Assembly: GCA_963921425.1 (NCBI GenBank)
Contig: OY992838.1
Span: 16,678,001 to 16,742,000 of the forward strand
Source: Dryas octopetala
Lineage: Eukaryota; Streptophyta; Magnoliopsida; Rosales; Rosaceae
Direction of reading: 5' to 3'
Length of the DNA stretch: 64,000 nucleotides
Position numbers and translations under genes: made by a program. A model generated the notes under the pieces. That model was not told where the DNA came from and ran no database searches. It saw nothing but the letters and a program-made list of their open reading frames with translations. Below, in pieces: positions 49,743 through 62,280 of the stretch. The stretch's first letter is position 1; each line of letters begins with the position of its first letter.

Positions 49743-51068
49743 TGAAGTAAGACAAAGTTGCAGAATCTCTCCGAATTTCTCTTTTGTTTTTTTTCTCTCT
49801 CTGTCTCTCTGTTTTAATGCTGCTTTTGAGGCACCGAAGTCAATTCTCTCGTCTCAAGGACGTATTATTATTAGACACACAAGGACGCATCTAAGCTTTG
49901 ACTTTAATTAGGCCCTTAATTCACTTCCATTAATTAAAGACTACAAGAATCCGGCCCATTGCACTTTAATAACACTACTGACTTGGACACTCCATATTAT
50001 AAAATGTGAATTATATATTTAATAGGCGCTCATTAAGGTAAGGATTAAGGCGCAAAGTCGATTCAACCCCTGGTTCCCCATCTAAGTTCCAACTATATAC
50101 TCCATCTTTTGTTTTTATTAAGTCAAGGAATCTTATATAAGGCATTTCTTATGGAACCCACTTAACAATATTGTATTTTAGGTCTTCTTTAATATTAAAG
50201 GATCATCTTTATTAAAAAAAAATTAGATAAATAAAAAATCATTTAACAATTTAATTAAATGGTGGCCATTTTAAGTGTATGTTTCCGATTTTGATGAATG
50301 GTTTCCAATTTTATGATCAAAAAAATCAAAATTGATTATTATTGTGATTTTATGATCATTTTAGTAATTTCATCAAAGCCACTATATTCTTCTATTTATT
50401 TTAGTTAGATCACTAATAGATGTCTAAAGTGTGTAATTTATGTATATATATGATGATTTCTAAAGAAATACCTTAAAATTAATGAATGTTTGGATCATGG
50501 AACAATAATATGAGGGCGCCTAAGTGTAATTTGTTCTTTTTTTTTTTTTTGTATTCGGAAGAAAGAGGTATCAAACTTCTATGTAGAGAGAAAAGTTTTA
50601 CGGCCTTCCAATTAGGATACCCCAACAATTTCCTTTAAGTGTAATGTAGTACGTATTCCTAGTTAAATTACATATTGAAAATTTCTCTATAAAATGGGTC
50701 ATGTACTCTCATAAAAAAATAAATTAAAAAAAAAAAAAAGGTCATTTACCCTCTTCATTGATGACAAAGCGAGCGTAGCATGGGTGGTTGTTACTGTAGA
50801 TGTATTAGGGCTTGTAATTAAATTATAACTCTCCTGCGCAAGTTTAAAAGTGAAGTGCTAGCTAGCAAGCTACAAGAGACTGATAAATGAAAAAGATAGC
50901 TTGGGAAAGCGGCGTTTACACTTCTACTTAAGCAGCCGCCTCATATGTAGTTGGATTACGCCGGCCATTGTGCCCATGCACGCATTTGTACATAATACAA
51001 CATTTACAAACCCTCATTATTATGCATACATGCAAGCGTTTAATTAGCTGTACGTTTATTATTTACAT
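49743..51068. other. WRKY upstream region; no other gene
   Basis: Immediately 5' of the ATG is a pyrimidine/GA-rich leader (49770-49815, CTCTCT on the plus strand). Further out the sequence is AT-rich. No second gene is recognised. Confidence 0.4.
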
Positions 51069-51094
51069 TTTATATATATATATATATATATAGA

Positions 51095-51147
<53 letters not shown>
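51069..51147. repeat. (TA)n then (GA)n microsatellite
   Basis: About 11 TA units at 51071-51093 and about 23 GA units at 51100-51147. Confidence 0.9.
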
Positions 51148-51151
<4 letters not shown>

Positions 51152-51171
51152 TTTTTTTGTTAGGGCATGTT

Positions 51172-51671
51172 CAGTGCCGTTCCTGACATTTTAGAGGCCC
51201 GGGGCGAAAATCTGAAATGGACCCTTTGTACAATATATATATATAATTCTATAGACATGTTTTTCATTTATTTTTACTTGAAAATTCAAAAGAAAATAAT
51301 AAAATGATATCACACTTTATACAAATTTTGAATAAAAAACTTTGGACGAGAAATAATTAAAGTTATAGGGCCTTTGAACATACAAACTTTGAACAAAAAG
51401 AAATTAAACTTTGAGCAACTATGTGATCAAATGCACCACCTAAAAAACACAATTACAATAAGATAAAGACCAAAACAGTTAATGAAAATGCCTGAAGACA
51501 GGGCTAAGAAAGAGATTAAGACTCGAGAGAAGATTGAAGAGGGGAGCTAAAGGCTAAAGGCTTGAGAATCGAATGGATTAACTTCAAGTCTTCAATTTAA
51601 TTGAATCAATTAATTGAGAATTGAGGAAGAGAGCGACTGGGAAACTGGATTAGTCTGGGCGAGCTGAAAGC

Positions 51672-51727
<56 letters not shown>

Positions 51728-52075
51728 CTGAGAGGGAGAGTAAGATATTTGTTTAAGAAAAAAAAAAACATTTCAACTTTCAACTTCATTTTTTTTTTCC
51801 CAAGGCATGTGCAATGATTATGCACCTTTGGGCCAATAACTTTAGACCCCACTTAAAAAAAACTATAATTTCTAACCACCAGCAATTATATATACACACT
51901 AACGTTTTTTTTTATAACAACACACTCAGGCTACTCAGCAGCAATTTTATATATATTTTATTATTTTAAATATTATAATATATACTATATATATAAAATA
52001 AAATAAAATTTGGGCCCCCCTTGAAATTGGGCCCTGGGCGGTCGCCCCTGGTGCCCTTGCTCAGGGACGGCTCTG
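51172..52075. mobile_element. Non-autonomous hAT element with perfect 8-bp duplication
   Basis: Terminal repeats CAGTGCCGTTCCTGA and (right, complement) CAGAGCCGTCCCTGA. GGCATGTT flanks both ends exactly (51164-51171 and 52076-52083). 904 bp, with an internal (GA)n tract at 51673-51720 and no transposase frame. Confidence 0.88.
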
Positions 52076-52501
52076 GGCATGTTTGGTTCAAGTTTTGGAG
52101 ATCTTGGAATGAGAAATCAATTACATTTTCACGTTTGGTACGTAAGTACAAGGAAGGGATCGAAATCAATTTATGGCCTAAGAAAATATGATGCCCTTAT
52201 TGGGGGAAAATGAAACCATTGCTCCAGCTTGAGATATCGCGTTGCTAGAATGTAAATTTGGACAATTGATTAAAAATTCATGTTTAGTGTCGGAGTCCGA
52301 TAATATTATAAGATGTAGATATCTACAAAAAGAAAATTACCCAATATATATATGGGAAAATATTTCAAAAAAGTGCGATAAAACTAAAGTGTAATCAAAA
52401 CAAAACTAATCTCTAGAATTTAATAGAACTAATACGAGTATGAATAGTAAAGTGCATAATCTAACACTACTCTAAGTGGGGTGTATTGTATTTGGATTTT
52501 A

Positions 52502-52680
52502 AAAGACTTTTGTGGAGTTTAAAAGTCATGTGATATTCAATTAAGACTTTTAAAAGCTTTAAAAAAATTCGTAAAAGTCTATGTATATATTCAAGTAAAA
52601 ATTTTAAGGAGTCTCTAAAAGTCATGTAGTATTCAATTAATACTTTTAAAGAGTCCGTAAAAGTCTCTGTGTATTTAAAA
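52502..52680. repeat. Tandem repeat of 'aaaagtcatgt.gtattcaat' units
   Basis: Two diverged copies of about 115 bases: 'taaaagtcatgtgatattca' at about 52520 and 'aaaagtcatgtagtattcaa' at about 52616, each followed by 'cttttaaa'. Possibly an element end. Confidence 0.55.
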
Positions 52681-55372
52681 AGTCATTGACTCTTATGGAA
52701 TTCATTTTAAGAACTACGAAAACAATAAACCTAATTACGTGCGGAAAATAAAATTTAAACTAACAATATGCAAATTAAAAGTCACACTCATATTAATACT
52801 AAGAAATCTTAAGAAAAACCAAATGTTCTGAAACACTAAGTTCTTGTGGATGACCATGAGATTTCCTCAAGAACGATCTAAAAACTACGTACTTCAAAAG
52901 AAAAATAAAACCCTAATAAGTTCATGAGATTAATCATGGGATTAACCCCAATCCCTCAAGAACAAACTATTACAAAAGAGAAAAAAACTAAATCATGATT
53001 ATTAGGAAGCTTGAAAAACTTGAATGATATGTGGCTTTTTTGTTGATTGATTCTTGAATCTGGGGGCGAAGTCTGGGGATCCTTTGTGCTTCTCCAATAT
53101 AGCTTGTATTTATAGGGTTCAGTGGCAACCCTAATGGGCCCAGCCATTACTTGGCCTCAAAGAAAACTCCTAGCTTGTCAATCTCAGAGATTTGATAAGA
53201 TAAGATGTTTATCTTCTATCGACTTGGTCTCCAAGAATATCCAAACTCTTTCCATAGAGGCCAGGCTTGGAGTAGACTTGGGTTTGAAGATAAAATCTTT
53301 GGCATTAATTATCTGGAAATCTCTTATGAGTACGGTCTTGATCTTGCCAATTGATGTGATTCCCCTCAAATCAGAACGACCTCTTCGCCCCAAATTCTGA
53401 ACTTGAGTGGACTCTTGCCTTGGTGAAAGACTAAATGAACATGGAAGTTCACAATTACACCGTCGACCGTGGCTCATCGTCCTTGGGCATTGATTGGGCT
53501 TCCATGATGCTCTTGAATAATCTCTAAAGACCAACCTCCTTGTTGGAATAACTTGGTCGCAATCAAGCTTGGATACAACCATCAATTAGGTGAGGTTGTT
53601 GTATGTATACGGTCGTCCATGTGGTCGATTACTGTAAGAACATTTAACCTAAATATTAGTTGACTTTTTTAATTTGGCGCCGGCCGAAATAGATGTTGGC
53701 CTAAACTAGAATCAAGATAATGATATAAACCATCTCAAAGCCCAATCTCTTACTTTACTTGGTTGTCGAGCTATGGCCTACATTTAGTGGCGGTCAGAGT
53801 GCTAGAACTCGACCCTGAAATCACGGCTTAAATACATGTTAATCTAGGCCGCACAAGGATATCTATCATGTGATCCTAGTCCAAACTGATTTCGATCAAC
53901 CGTTGGATTGTAGCCTAGGATATATTTTGGCCAATGGGAAAAATATCGGTTCAAATAGTATTACAAGTGGAATGACAAATTTACCCTTAAAAAGGTGATC
54001 ACATGCGTGGCACGTGATAAATTTTTTACGAGATTTGCAGCCGAGTTTATATAAGTGACATATTAGCATCTAAAGTAAATTAAGTTGAGGGGCAGATTAG
54101 TATAACCCATAATTAATATCTTGAATTGACACCAAGGGCAAAGTTTAAATTATTTTTGAAAAATTTTCCCAATATATAAACTTTGGCGTTACCAATTGTG
54201 GACTTAAGGTGGTTATGGCTCCTAACCAACATATATGTTGCTCTCTGCATTTTCTAAAAAGGTTTAAAACTTTTCCTCAAAAAAGAAAAAATTTTAAAAA
54301 ATATTTACAATATTCTAGAAAATTTTGAAAAAAGAAAACTACATAATCGCTGCCCAGTTAACGAATGTTAATTTATATCTAATTTTGTCTTTGAATGCAG
54401 ACGAGGATTGACTAGTTTGTGTAAATTATGTCTCCCACGGATCGATGATCACCTGTTTATCAATTAAAGTTCACTTAAAATATAAGCATTAACAAAAAAA
54501 CGATATATGCTACTCCTTAAAATAAAAAACTCTATGAATAAGATCGAACAATTAAAAAATGACACCAAATGGCTACCAAACTAAGCAAGGGTGCTTCCAA
54601 CAATTGATTGGAAGTGAAAATTCCACCCAGAGAATAATATTATTTATAAGTACAAGCCATCCATTTATATCCACTGTATTATGTAAGAAAAATGATTTAC
54701 TTAAATCCTTAAACTAAGTTTGTTTCTGCTTTACAAACCTTTTTTTTCCTTCTCATATCTCATATATTAGCCCTAGAGGCGTATTTCTGCGGAGTGTCAA
54801 TTAGTTTTCATACCGTGTATGATAGAGATAGAGAGTAGCTATATAGAGGAGAGGGGGTTCCATGATAACTGGTTATTATTATTTTTTTTATCCCATTATT
54901 TTATTGAAAAAAATTGCAAAAATTAGAGTTTATTCCTTCTAATATTTCTTATTTGAAAAAAATTAAATCTTATGGCTTTTTTTTTTTTTTTTTTTTTTTT
55001 CAAATAAAGCGCTTATTTTTTCTAAATAAAACCCTTTGACCATTGCCTTGTCAAATAAATATGTAATTATTTTTTTTATTTTTTTAGAGTATAGAGTACG
55101 AGTTCACTTCATGCTTTTATATAGAATAAGATTTGTGGAGGCTACATGTTAGGTTTTAATTATGAGATTTTAAAGGACCTAAATGCAAGTCTCCATATTT
55201 TATTTTATATATAGTTTTATCCTTAGAATATTATTTTTATTAAAAAATTGTATTATGAAAGGGTACCTATTTAGGAAATTTTATTTTTAGTGAAGATTGT
55301 AACATCAAAACCCTCATTCTGACTTACGAGAGAGATAGAGAGAGAGATATATATATATATATACACACACAC
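52681..55372. other. No gene recognised
   Basis: A 133-codon minus-strand frame at 53184-53585 has no domain I recognise and is poor in hydrophobic structure. It sits near a TATA-like stretch on the complement (about 53105), so an LTR-derived transcript is possible. The rest is AT-rich, with a T22-like run at 54979-55000 and (GA)/(TA) tracts at 55328-55372. Confidence 0.4.
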
Positions 55373-55773
55373 AGGCCCCTTCGATCAGGTGTGAGATCCT
55401 ACATTTAGTATTAAATGTGTGATAGGGCGGATGAGCCCACTCTATGTAGTTTTTCAACAATCCGAACCGTATATTTTTTAGGCCTCTATTCATAGATCAT
55501 TCTTACAAAAAATTAGCCAAATCGAAAATCATTTGCCTAACTAACTTTGATCAAACAATTAGACGAACCAAATATTTTCGATAAAACAGTTTATTTGTTT
55601 AATCAAACTTAGATAGGCAAATGATTTCCGATTTGGCTAATTTTTTGCAAGGATGATCCATAAATAAAGACCTAAAAAATAGACGGTTTGGATTGTTGAA
55701 AAATTATATGGAGTGGATCCATCCGCCCCATCTCACATTTAACACTAAATGTGGGATCCCACACTTAAAGCTC
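55373..55773. mobile_element. Foldback MITE, close relative of 21994-22382
   Basis: The arms are inverted: left 'gtgagatcctacatttagta', 'gagcccactc', 'ccgaaccgtatattttttag', 'aaatcgaaaatcatttgcc'; right 'ggcaaatgatttccgatttg', 'cattccatataatt'-side complements, ending 'atgtgggatcccacac'. It is flanked by (TA)n/(CA)n and TATATATG tracts, like its relatives. Confidence 0.75.
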
Positions 55774-55841
55774 CATATATATATATGTATGTGTGTGTGT
55801 GCGCGCGCTCGCAAGAAATCATAGTATGTTAATGTACGTAG

Positions 55842-56320
55842 CAGGCACGGACCCACGTTGTGGGCTAGGAGGGCTAAAGCACCCCCTTATTTATTTTTTT
55901 TTTTTTTGCTTAAATTAAATATCCTATTAACCCCCCAATGCTTTACATGCTAGCCTAGTCCTAATATATTAATTGACCAAAATAGGTTTGTGTTCAATTT
56001 TATTATTTTATATCAAGCCAATAATTAAATAACTTCCTCATTTTAGAAAACAATGTTTGTTTTGCTCCACATTGTTCCTGTTTTCTATGAGAAATTTAAA
56101 GACAAGATCAATCCACTTGTAGAGAATGCAGCTGTTGAGATCAAAAAGCTCATTAGAGTTGCGTATTAAACTTGGTTTTGCCTCTGCAATCGAAACCCAG
56201 TCTTGGCGACTTGCCTTAGCCGGTCACCTGCCCGGTTCCTAAAAAATTTCTCTGCTGCTTCACGGTGCCAAGCTTTACCTAACTAGCACCCCCCAATTTC
56301 AATTCCTGAATCCGTCCCTG
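55842..56320. mobile_element. Short hAT element with perfect 8-bp duplication
   Basis: Terminal repeats CAGGCACGGACCCA and (right, complement) CAGGGACGGATTCA. GTACGTAG flanks both ends exactly (55834-55841 and 56321-56328). 479 bp. The subterminal 'agcaccccc' on the left is mirrored by 'tagcaccccccaa' on the right side. No transposase frame. Confidence 0.87.
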
Positions 56321-56328
56321 GTACGTAG

Positions 56329-57911
56329 AATGAAGTGCCTACATATTTAAATAAAAATAAGATTCTCGACTAATTGTTTGTAATGGTCTTATATACTCAC
56401 CAAAACTACATCGCCATATAAGGGTTTAGGGTTGACAGATTAACTGCGCGTTTTAGATTTTGAATTTAGTATAAAGAATTCATATTGGAAAGACAAATGG
56501 AAGGCTAAAACTATTTTTGTATTTAACCCATCTAATTAAAACCAGATCCAATATGATATTTTTTTATTGTAAAAATAATGTAATAAAAATGTCCTGACAT
56601 CATCTTCCCCTGTGGAATATGAGCCCTGTACGAAATCCAATAACAAGAGAAACCTTGGGATCAGATCTTGAATATGTCAACTGGAAGACCTCTACACTTG
56701 TCCCGATAGACTCGTATGTTTATAAATAGGTTTCTTTTAATTATATTATCCACCACCTCCCACGTTAACTATGAACACTTAAATATACCACAATTCACGG
56801 TTTGTGTTATTTTCTTTCCCTTTTTTCTAAGCACAAAACTGTATCAACTGGCACTGTTTTTGTTTTTTGTTTTTCTTCTTAAAGTAATTAATTATCTAAT
56901 TAAGGTTGCATTAACATGAAAGCATCTTAAAAATTCACATGCATATACACTTTAACATGTGTGTAGATGCGTATAAGATCCGGGCGAGTCCTCGATCATC
57001 TGCTAAACCCTTTTTTACTTGATTAGTAATTGTAGTCACATATTATAAAATCTAAAAGATCAGTATGAACAAACGAAGGCACAAAGTCATAATACCTTTT
57101 TAGTATATGTGGTTAGGATTGAAATTAACAAGCAAAACTGAATATAGCAATAAAATCGATCCAAATTCATTCATATGTACATAATAGAAGAAATGGTGTT
57201 AAGAGTTCCTCCTCTTGCTTTCAATTTCGCTTATCCAAGTTCAAGAGTTGCTGTGATGGAATGGCCTTTAGATAATAGAGAGTGCTTGGGAGAGTTTCGA
57301 TTGATAGACCACCCTTACGTGCCTACCGTAACTAAAGTCAATTTGTTTGTCAAAGGCGAAGATGGAGATCTGTCCTTTTAGACTTGAAGTGTAACCTTTG
57401 TTCTTCTTCTTTTTTATTTTTTTATTTTTTTTATTTTTTTTTATTGGATGAGTAAAGGTTACACCTTTCTACATAACAGGCAAGTGCATCCTGAGAATTT
57501 ATTTCATGTGACAGTAGTGTCAAGTTATCATGCTGATGTAGTGTTAAATTTGCTTAAATTATAACATGTAGATAAATATCTTAATCATAAAACCTAAACC
57601 CTAAAACTTTTACCCTTAATAATTTATACGCGTGTTATAATTTGAATGAATTTGTAATATTACGTTGACATACAACATGATCGATGTTATCATCATAGAC
57701 AATAATTTTTGGGGTCGTTGAGTTGTTGGGGTCGCTGCCAAATCATATCTCGGCGAGGATCCTTTGATGGTAATGAAGCTGCAGAGGATGGTGATTTTGA
57801 TGTTGGGTCGTCGGTGGTGGGGTCGGCGGCGAGGTGGGTGGCTGAGAGCTACGGAGGGGAGGGTTCTGGGTTGGGGTGGGTCTTGGGTGGTGGGGTTGAA
57901 TCTGGGTTTGT
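56329..57911. other. No gene recognised
   Basis: A 68-codon plus-strand frame at 57175-57381 ('MVLRVPPLAFNFAYPSSRVA') has ordinary amino-acid composition but no family I recognise, and may be a decayed exon. A G-rich block at 57705-57905 looks like GC-rich leader sequence of a retroelement. Confidence 0.35.
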
Positions 57912-58250
57912 TGTAATATCCCAAAAAATTCAAATTTTCCTTTATAATTTACCTTGTTTTACATGGAATTGTTGGAGAGTTATAGTTTTTTTTTTTTAAT
58001 TAATGTTTATAATTTGGTTTGACCCAAAAGTTGACTATTTTACTTAGTGAGTTATTAATCGTAATTTTGGTGCAGTTGGAAAGGTCTCGATCTCACGAAC
58101 GCATACACGCGAACCGTTCGTGAATCGGAGCCATGATTTAAAAGTTACGGACTTTTTATTTTTGAGAGATATTTTAATAATTTCAAGTTAAGGGTTTTAA
58201 AACTCAAAATCAAAACTCACTGAGTCTATAAAGTTACTTACATGTGATGC
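57912..58250 (+). mobile_element. 5' part of a gypsy-type LTR
   Basis: Starts TGTAATATCCC. It contains the conserved LTR blocks 'tttgacccaaaagttgact' and 'gttggaaaggtctcgatctc', which align in order with 63480-63560 (plus) and with 62400-62500 (complement). The 3' limit was not found. Confidence 0.6.
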
Positions 58251-58679
58251 ATGTGAAAAGGGGAAAAATGATTTTGTATTAGTAATATATGTCCACTCGT
58301 ATATAACATATGGATTGGCTACACTATATGACAATGTTATGATTATACAAAATAATTTTTCGAATATGAAAAACTTGATAAGTGCAAGAAATAAATTAGA
58401 TTTTTAAATTTTTTTAATTACCATATGGTCCATATCATCTATATTTATTTTAAATTTTTTTTTAAAGATTTAATAATATATTTACTATATTTAGAGACTT
58501 TTTTTATGTGTAACCGATACACCGCCATGTGTTGTAACTAATCTAACGTGTCAGGGTATTGTTGGACGACATGTTTATCTCTCCTAGAATATAATATTAA
58601 TAAAATTCATCCATATTATGACACACATACTTGTTACATCGAAAAATCTCTCCTATATTTATAGCAAATTCCATAAAAG

Positions 58680-59200
58680 TATGGGCATTTTTTTCCCATA
58701 ATGGTCACATGTGTTTTACAATTTGTTCCATAATGGTTAGTGGGCCCAGCCAACTTGTTGATGTCATGCAACTTTTGACTACAAATCTCTCATATGTTTA
58801 GTAGTATTTGTTTAAAAGTGGGGTTTAAAATTTATGAATTGGATTTACGGTTTAGAAATGGGGTTAGGGCTTAGCTTGGGGTTATGGAGCTTAAGACTTA
58901 GGATTGAGGTTATGGAACTTATGGTTTTAGAGCGCGTTTAAGTCTTGGGGTTTGGGCGGACCCCAAAACCCAGGAGCTAAATCTTAAGTTGTTTGCGTAG
59001 CAGTCAAACACAAACATATATTTGATAAGTTTCTAACATCATCAACATGTATACCAGTGACAATAAGCGTAATTAGATGGATATTTATGTCTGATTTTTA
59101 GGATTTGAAATTTATCTTTTTTCTATTTTGGTCATGACTAAAATGGATTGAGTAATATGTAAATATGAAAATATTTAACGAATTATTTGAAACTAGCCCA
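58680..59200. repeat. Dispersed repeat related to 45545-46100
   Basis: Shares 'tgatgtcatg', 'ggagctaaatcttaagt', 'tagcagtcaaacacaaac' and 'gactaaaatgga' in the same order as the other copy. Confidence 0.5.
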
Positions 59201-59491
59201 TTTATTTATTACATTGGAGGGAATCTTGACTTATCCTAATTCTTACGCCATACCACATCTTTTTTCACCACTTGGGATAACTCTAAGAACTTATTTTTAT
59301 AGTTATTATCAGATGACAAGGTACATACTGTTAATGATAAATGCAAAATTAGTATAAATAAAAGTTTATGTATGAATTTAGTATAAATAATAATTTGGGT
59401 ATTAAATTGGACAAAATAATAGTTTACGTATAAATATAGACAAATAAAATTTTGATACCTAATTGAGTTTAAGGCTAAAATTTAGGTGATA

Positions 59492-59571
59492 ATGTAACAA
59501 CCCAACTCAAATTTTGCTAGGAATTTAAAATTTTATTGGTTGAGGACCTAAGAAGTAAGAAAGAAAGTTGA
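59492..59571 (+). mobile_element. LTR start fragment
   Basis: TGTAACAACCCAACTCAAAT matches the LTR start at 267 (TGTAACGACCCGACTCAAAT) except for two bases. It is cut after about 80 bases by another LTR start. Confidence 0.5.
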
Positions 59572-60642
59572 GTTGTGATACCCAAGATTTTTTTTTTTTA
59601 ATTAATTGGGAGGCAATAATAAGTTATGAAGTTTATAGAGATTTAATTGTAGTTAAAATGATTTTTGGTGATTAAATTTAAGCCATGAAGGATTTATTGG
59701 GATATATTTGGAAACATTTAATTTAAGTTGAATAAGTTTCGGGGACTCAAGTTTAAAGTTGATGTAACACCCCGAACCTCGGATCCATAAAAATACTGAA
59801 TATCAAACTTTTAAACATGTTTTCTCTTTCTTTTGAGCCATGCACAACAACATAAATAAATACAATTTTTCTAAAAACATTTAAACACACCACTGTGTAA
59901 AAATAGTTAATAAAATATTTGGTGGGTCCCACTGCCTCGTCTTCTCCTCATTGCCTCTTTAGCCTGCTAAACCTGCAAAATACAAACCCTACACCACATC
60001 CATGGTGTACCGGGTTATATAACTAACTCGGTAAGCTCACTAGAGCTCGTATGAGTGAAATGACTTAAATAATTATCCTCAAATAATTCTTCAATTTCCA
60101 TACTCAATAATAATCCACAATAAAAAATAAAAAAGTAATAGTCATTCCAAACATTTCAAGCTTAATAATCCACCATTAACCTCAAACATAATTTATATAC
60201 CATATCTCCAACTGATTCACGATAATCCAAACCACACATCATATTCCATAATCTCATTTCAAATCATTAACATTCTCATCCTCAAGATTCAAGTCTAGAC
60301 TTAACCAAATCCTAGCATACAATTCATACAAGCATACCATGCAAACAAAACAACTATCTAATTTCACTCACATCGCTCTTTGAAATCCTCCAGTTTTAAA
60401 ACTATTTTCAAAATCTCTTCTCAAACGTCATAGAAACTATTTAAACACAAGATAGAAGGGTTAAACAAGTAAGAAGTCGTTCTTCGAATACTTTATGAGT
60501 ACAAGTATTATATAGCACCATATACTTAAGAATCAATATTAAATATAAAAAGAAATTTCCTCTTTAAACTTATGAAGTAGAAATTCCTTGGAAAGAGAAA
60601 TGAGGTTTTACCGTACTTCAAACTCGTAATTGTAGACAATCT

Positions 60643-60800
60643 CCTGGCCACAATCCCGCGCATGGGCAGGTTCAAATTCTGGCCACAATCTCGTACATAG
60701 AGGTCACTCTGCACGAGCAGGCTCGTATCTTGGCTACAATCTCGTACGAAGAGGTCACTCCGCACAAGCAGGCTCATATCCTGGCCACAATCCCGTGCAT
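60643..60800. repeat. 51-bp tandem repeat inside the solo LTR
   Basis: 'ctggccacaatc' and variants recur at 60643, 60679, 60729 and 60780; the full units are 50-51 bases. They contain 'gcacgagcaggctcgtat', itself nearly palindromic. Confidence 0.8.
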
Positions 60801-62203
60801 TTTACACAGACACGCTTGTCTGATCAGTACGTGCATTTACACAGCAGTTTTTAAATACTCTTTAAATCTCTACTCACTTTTGAGATAAATGGTTAAACAT
60901 TTTTTAATTCCTTCCAAAATTCTCCTTAACAATCCAACTCATTAGAAATGTGTCTTTCCTCAAATCACAACGTCTCAAACCATACATAAACATTCAAAGA
61001 AATGAACATCCAAGTTATATGTAATCTTTTAATAAACTAAATAACAATTAAAGACCCCCTTTTAAAATAAAGAATTCTTCGATATGAATTATATCCAAAA
61101 GCTTGTTGAAATATTTCTTAATCGTCTAAAATATAAATTCCAAGATAAGGGAAATCGAACTATACAAAAGGTTATTTAAGCAAACTTAAGATTTAAAACT
61201 CAAAGTTAATTTAAATATAATCAAAGAGATTGAAATCACATAGTAAAACATAAATTATTAAGATCAAGGTCCACTCACAGTTTACTCCGAGCTATGCCGA
61301 ATCCTTTCCGAAATTGATTCCTACTCACGACCCCTCACTTGTTTGCCACTCAAATCAAACAAATACTTTCTCAATAATTAATTTGATCATTCTGTATAAT
61401 AATTGCCTACTTATTATTCATTTACCTCGACAATAAACATTTCTTTTCTAATTTAGTAATTATTCTCAGAGCAACTCTATAATTCCCAATTAATCTCTTA
61501 GCCTCAAATCCTCGTCAATTCATTCTCATGAGCCAAATCCTACACTTAGCCTCCTCTAACATATAACAACAAATCACACAAAACGGACAAATCACTCACG
61601 GTACTCTACATTACAATCCAATAAGTTTCACTCACAGTTTAACTACGTAAAAATACCAAATTGCCCTTCTTGGCGCCATTGCTCAAAAATAAAATCCAAC
61701 AGCATGACGACATCAAGAGTAAGATCTCCCGAGCTCGTGCACCAAATGGAACAAGAAGGGTTCCTAAGACTTCAATTGGGCGGAATGGGTCAAACAACCA
61801 TTAACCCACCGCCAAAAGTGGTGGTTCCGATGGTGGCAGCGGTGGCAAAAACCACGAGGATCAATTTTTGTAACTGGGTTGATGATCAAAAGTCGCCGGA
61901 AACTGCTCAAATCGGCGGTGGGGTTTGGCTTCCCGAGCTTATTGCTCCATCGTGGAGCATCGAATGGACGAACGGAAACCATAGATGTACTCACCATGAC
62001 GAGGGGAACAAAGCCCAGTAGGTCCGGTGTCGCGTCGTCGCTGGAAAATGCAGATTGCCGGCGGGAGGTCGGCCTTGTTCTGCATTGTTTCTTCGTCGTG
62101 GGTGATCGGTCGAAGAGGTAGAGACCAATGGGCCAGAGAGGAGAGGGAGGCGATGGCGGCAGGCCAAAACCCGAGCTGGTGATAGGCTCGGCGAGGGTGA
62201 GAG

Positions 62204-62204
<1 letters not shown>

Positions 62205-62276
<72 letters not shown>
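62205..62276. repeat. (GA)n microsatellite
   Basis: About 35 GA units in the leader region of the minus LTR. The related plus LTR has a (CT)n tract at the matching position (63698-63724). Confidence 0.95.

Positions 62277-62280
<4 letters not shown>

Noticed and set aside
53184..53585. 133-codon minus-strand frame
   Set aside because: No domain, no splice or start context, and it lies in repeat-like DNA. Kept only as a remark in the spacer entry.
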